A DNA stretch of 32,361 nt from Tubiluchus corallicola (taxonomy: Eukaryota > Priapulida > Priapulimorpha > Priapulimorphida > Tubiluchidae): NCBI GenBank assembly GCA_030141605.1, contig JAQGDQ010001621.1, positions 1-32,361 on the forward strand, read 5' to 3'. Every line of letters begins with the position of its first letter. Positions within the stretch are counted from its first letter, which is position 1. The notes under the pieces were generated by a model. It did not search any database, was not told where the DNA came from, and saw only the letters and a program-made list of their open reading frames with translations. The translations under genes and the position numbers were made by a program. Shown here one piece after another: positions 30,325 through 32,361 of the stretch.

Positions 30325-30779
30325 CAGCGTTGTTCCGAACCCGAAAAGAACCGATCCGAACCGATACCAATTTTTTTATCCTCAAAACCGAACTTATACG
30401 TGCTTTTATTTTCCTGGAACACCATATACCTCAAAACCAATACGAATAACCGATCATTGATTATTGTTTAGATTAGCTATAAACGCAAATTATTAACAAG
30501 TACTTGTGTTCACAATTGGAAAATTGGAAGTGTCTTTCAAAACTGGAAATGCTTACCTCTCTTTATGTCTAAACCTTCGTGCTGCTAATGCTGGAAGGTC
30601 GAATAGTTTTTTATATGTATTGCATTATCAAGTAACTATGCAATGGGGGACATACACGGAATGTGTATACATGTCAGTGTTGTTCCGAACTAAAAAAAGC
30701 AATCCAAACTGATACAGACTTCTTTATTTTCCTTGAAAACCAATACCAAACCAATCCCACATTTTCGCAAACAACACTG
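30325..30779. mobile_element. hAT-type non-autonomous element, 455 bp
   Basis: Begins CAGCGTTGTTCCGAACCCGA and ends with the complement of CAGTGTTGTTTGCG, so the TIR is about 10 bp with one mismatch. Flanking 8-bp repeats GTTACAAC (30317-30324) and GTTATAAC (30780-30787) match at seven of eight bases. A second 5'-like end, CAGTGTTGTTCCGAAC, occurs inside at 30675. The two ends carry related CCGAACCGATACC-type sequence, suggesting an internal duplication or nested insertion. No transposase frame. Confidence 0.82.
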
Positions 30780-30787
30780 GTTATAAC

Positions 30788-30939
30788 CTAGTTGAGGTTT
30801 TTATAAATAAGTGGCATTTTAAATGAAGCAAATTAAAAAAAAATATGGGAAAAATCGAAAGACTAGTGATATTCAAATCTATATCTATACTCTTATATTA
30901 ATATTCTTGGTATATATATTTATTTATATATAAGATTCG
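30788..30939. other. AT-rich spacer with TA/TTTA low complexity
   Basis: TATATATATTTATTTATATATA lies at about 30911-30932. No gene. Confidence 0.6.
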
Positions 30940-31420
30940 AGGCTACAGCCCGGACGAGGGCACCATTTGCAGCGATCTATATATCAAAAGAAAGGTCTCG
31001 ATCTAGTGTCGTCTCATTGGGGGCTTATTTTTCGAATGGGGCCCACCGCGAGGAACGGGGGGCGAAAAACCTCCAAAAATGGCCATTTTTCGGCCGTTTT
31101 TTGCAAAAGTTATACGCCTGAGATGTAGAGAACGGGAACGGGCCAAGGGTGGTGCTGGGTATGGATAGATAGCCCGTTCAGCGATGGGTGTCATAGGCCT
31201 ATTTAGAATTAGCACGGGGTCCCGCAACGGGCGTTTTCCCGGACCCAACTCGCGATTTTTTCGAAATTTCGGCCAAACGGCCTGCGGAAAAAACGTTCTA
31301 GCGGCGCCCGGTGGGACTCTGGGAAGGAGATATACGGCTCATCAGAAAGAGGAAGAACGGGGCTACACGATGATGTGGGTTATATTTTAGGGCAGGTCCA
31401 CCGAGAGGAGTACCGACGAG
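30940..31420. other. GC-richer block, possible insertion of unknown type
   Basis: The base composition changes sharply from the AT-rich flanks to a G/C-rich stretch with repeated CGGNNGTTTT and AACGGG motifs (AACGGGGG, GAACGGGAACGGG, CAACGGGCG, GAACGGGGC). Frames on both strands (81 codons on -, 68 on +) are Pro/Arg/Gly-rich with no recognised domain. It looks like a repeat-family member rather than a gene; no TIR or target duplication is visible. Confidence 0.4.
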
Positions 31421-31776
31421 TTAATTAGATGTTCTATTTTTCGCAATTTTCGCTTAGAAAATTGCTGACGCAAAGGCATTGTTGTGACGTCATCCATTGT
31501 ATTCTGTCTATAATCTTATAGCTTTAATTCAGCAAAAAGCTGCTACGCTGCAGTAATTCAGTAAACGCTGCTACGGGCTTTGTGTTAAAAATGAGGACTA
31601 GGTAGAATGTTCGCGTGTTATTGATTATACGTGGTTTTTTACGCAAAATCTTTTGCGGGGCCTTTGCTATTTATTATATTATAGCACATAGTTTCAACTT
31701 TGTGAAAAATGTTTGGAATGGTTTTGTTGTAATGCTGTGCTGTTGGTGCTTGTGCTATAGGTGTCGTCATCGTTGC
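31421..31776. other. Spacer with a short duplicated motif
   Basis: AATTCAG(C/T)AAA...GCTGCTACG occurs twice (31525-31546 and 31554-31574). No gene recognised. Confidence 0.5.
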
Positions 31777-31808
31777 CACCATCATCATCATCAACATCAT
31801 GATCACCA
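31777..31808. repeat. (CAT)n-like microsatellite
   Basis: CACCATCATCATCATCAACA-type run bordering the GT-rich minisatellite. Confidence 0.85.
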
Positions 31809-31809
31809 C

Positions 31810-32345
31810 GTGAGGTGGTGGATTTGATGTGGTGTGGTGGTGGTGTGCTTTGAGTGTTGTGCTATGGATGGTGTGGTGGGGTGATAGGGTGTGTGGTGTG
31901 GGTAGTGTGGTATGGAGTGGGTGGCGTGGTGTGTGGGTGGGGTGGGTGTTGTGGTGCAGTGTGGTGTTATGGTGTGGTGCAGTGCAGTGTGATGTGGTGG
32001 AGTCGTATGGTGTGGTGTGTGGGTGGTGCGGTGCAGTGGTATGGTGTGGTGCGGTGTGGTGTGATGTGGTGGAGTCGTATGGTGTGGGTGATGTGGTGTG
32101 GTGTGTGGGTGGTGCGGTGTGCTGCAGTGGTATGGTGTGGTGTGATGTGGTGGAGTATTATGGTGTGGGTGGTGTGGTGTGGTGCATGGGTGGTGCAGTG
32201 GTATGGTGTGGTGCAGTGTGGTGTGATGTGGTGGAGTCGTATGGTGTGGGTGGTGTGGTGTGTGGGTGGTGCGGTGTGCTGCAGTGGTATGGTGTGGTGT
32301 GGTGCATGGGTGGTGCAGTGGTATGGTGTGGTGTGATGTGGTGTG
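31810..32345. repeat. GT-rich minisatellite with higher-order period
   Basis: About 535 bp composed of TGGTG/TGTGG variants with almost no C. The marker GATGTGGTGGAGT recurs at 31991, 32063, 32144 and 32225, spaced 72, 81 and 81 bp, so pentamer-like units are organised in a longer repeat. The 160-codon open frame across it (31854-32336) is low-complexity Val/Trp/Cys/Gly sequence and not a gene. The window ends 16 bp later. Confidence 0.95.
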
Positions 32346-32361
32346 TTTCTAGAATTGAAAA

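Noticed and set aside
31003-31248. 81-codon Pro/Arg-rich open frame on -
   Set aside because: It lies in the GC-rich block where stop codons are rare on both strands, with no domain or start context.
31854-32336. 160-codon open frame on +
   Set aside because: It is a by-product of the GT-rich minisatellite: only Val, Trp, Cys, Gly and a few others in a repeating pattern, with no domain.
22275-32361. A third HCN paralog downstream
   Set aside because: No HCN-domain, S4, CIGYG or CNBD motif was found in any frame after 22274.
1-32361. CRISPR arrays, bacterial operons, tRNA or rRNA genes
   Set aside because: Spliceosomal introns and metazoan-type genes show this is a eukaryotic nuclear locus; no regularly spaced repeat array or RNA-gene signature was seen by eye.

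Overview
This is a eukaryotic, AT-rich, intron-rich window from an animal or close relative. The only confident protein-coding content is two tandem genes on the + strand for hyperpolarization-activated cyclic nucleotide-gated (HCN) channels. The host cannot be fixed from sequence alone. Degenerate TAGTACCAAATTTTCC-type tracts, abundant small transposon relics and a short-tailed HCN protein make an early-branching metazoan such as a sponge my weak best guess, with a tunicate or another invertebrate as alternatives.

Layout. Positions 1-1681 are the tail of an intron, and 1682-1902 is the terminal coding exon of the upstream HCN paralog (HCN-A). About 9 kb of intergenic DNA follows. It holds a decayed antisense non-LTR retrotransposon (about 4530-6250), an unidentified cysteine-containing antisense open stretch (6603-7037), a pair of 315-bp direct repeats (8415-8729 and 9298-9612) and a probable Ty3/gypsy-type integrase remnant (about 9855-10067). 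From 10906 to 22274 lies the second gene (HCN-B). Its eight coding exons can be joined in frame at GT/AG junctions into a 541-residue channel: HCN domain, S1-S6 with an arginine-rich S4, CIGYG selectivity filter, C-linker and cyclic-nucleotide-binding domain. Its introns carry a hAT-type MITE (13016-13579), long TA and GA microsatellites with a G-quadruplex motif, two antisense LINE tails, and the end of a pogo-like element.

Downstream of 22274 I recognise no further gene. This 10 kb contains a foldback MITE (24077-24297), a degenerate approximately 18-bp repeat tract (25415-25709), a 67-bp tandem duplication (26359-26492), a hAT-type element with a near-perfect 8-bp target duplication (30325-30779), a GC-richer block (about 30940-31420) and a GT-rich minisatellite with a 72-81 bp higher-order period (31810-32345).

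The two HCN genes share the same terminal-exon length (221 nt), intron phase and orientation, so they look like a tandem duplication. Each encodes one subunit type of a cation channel that opens on hyperpolarization and is tuned by cyclic nucleotides; co-assembly is possible but not shown by the sequence. Both proteins stop just after the CNBD C-helix. Both carry Val at a position where vertebrate HCN channels have a cAMP-phosphate-contacting Thr. HCN-B also has an unusually short S3-S4 segment and no turret N-glycosylation sequon.
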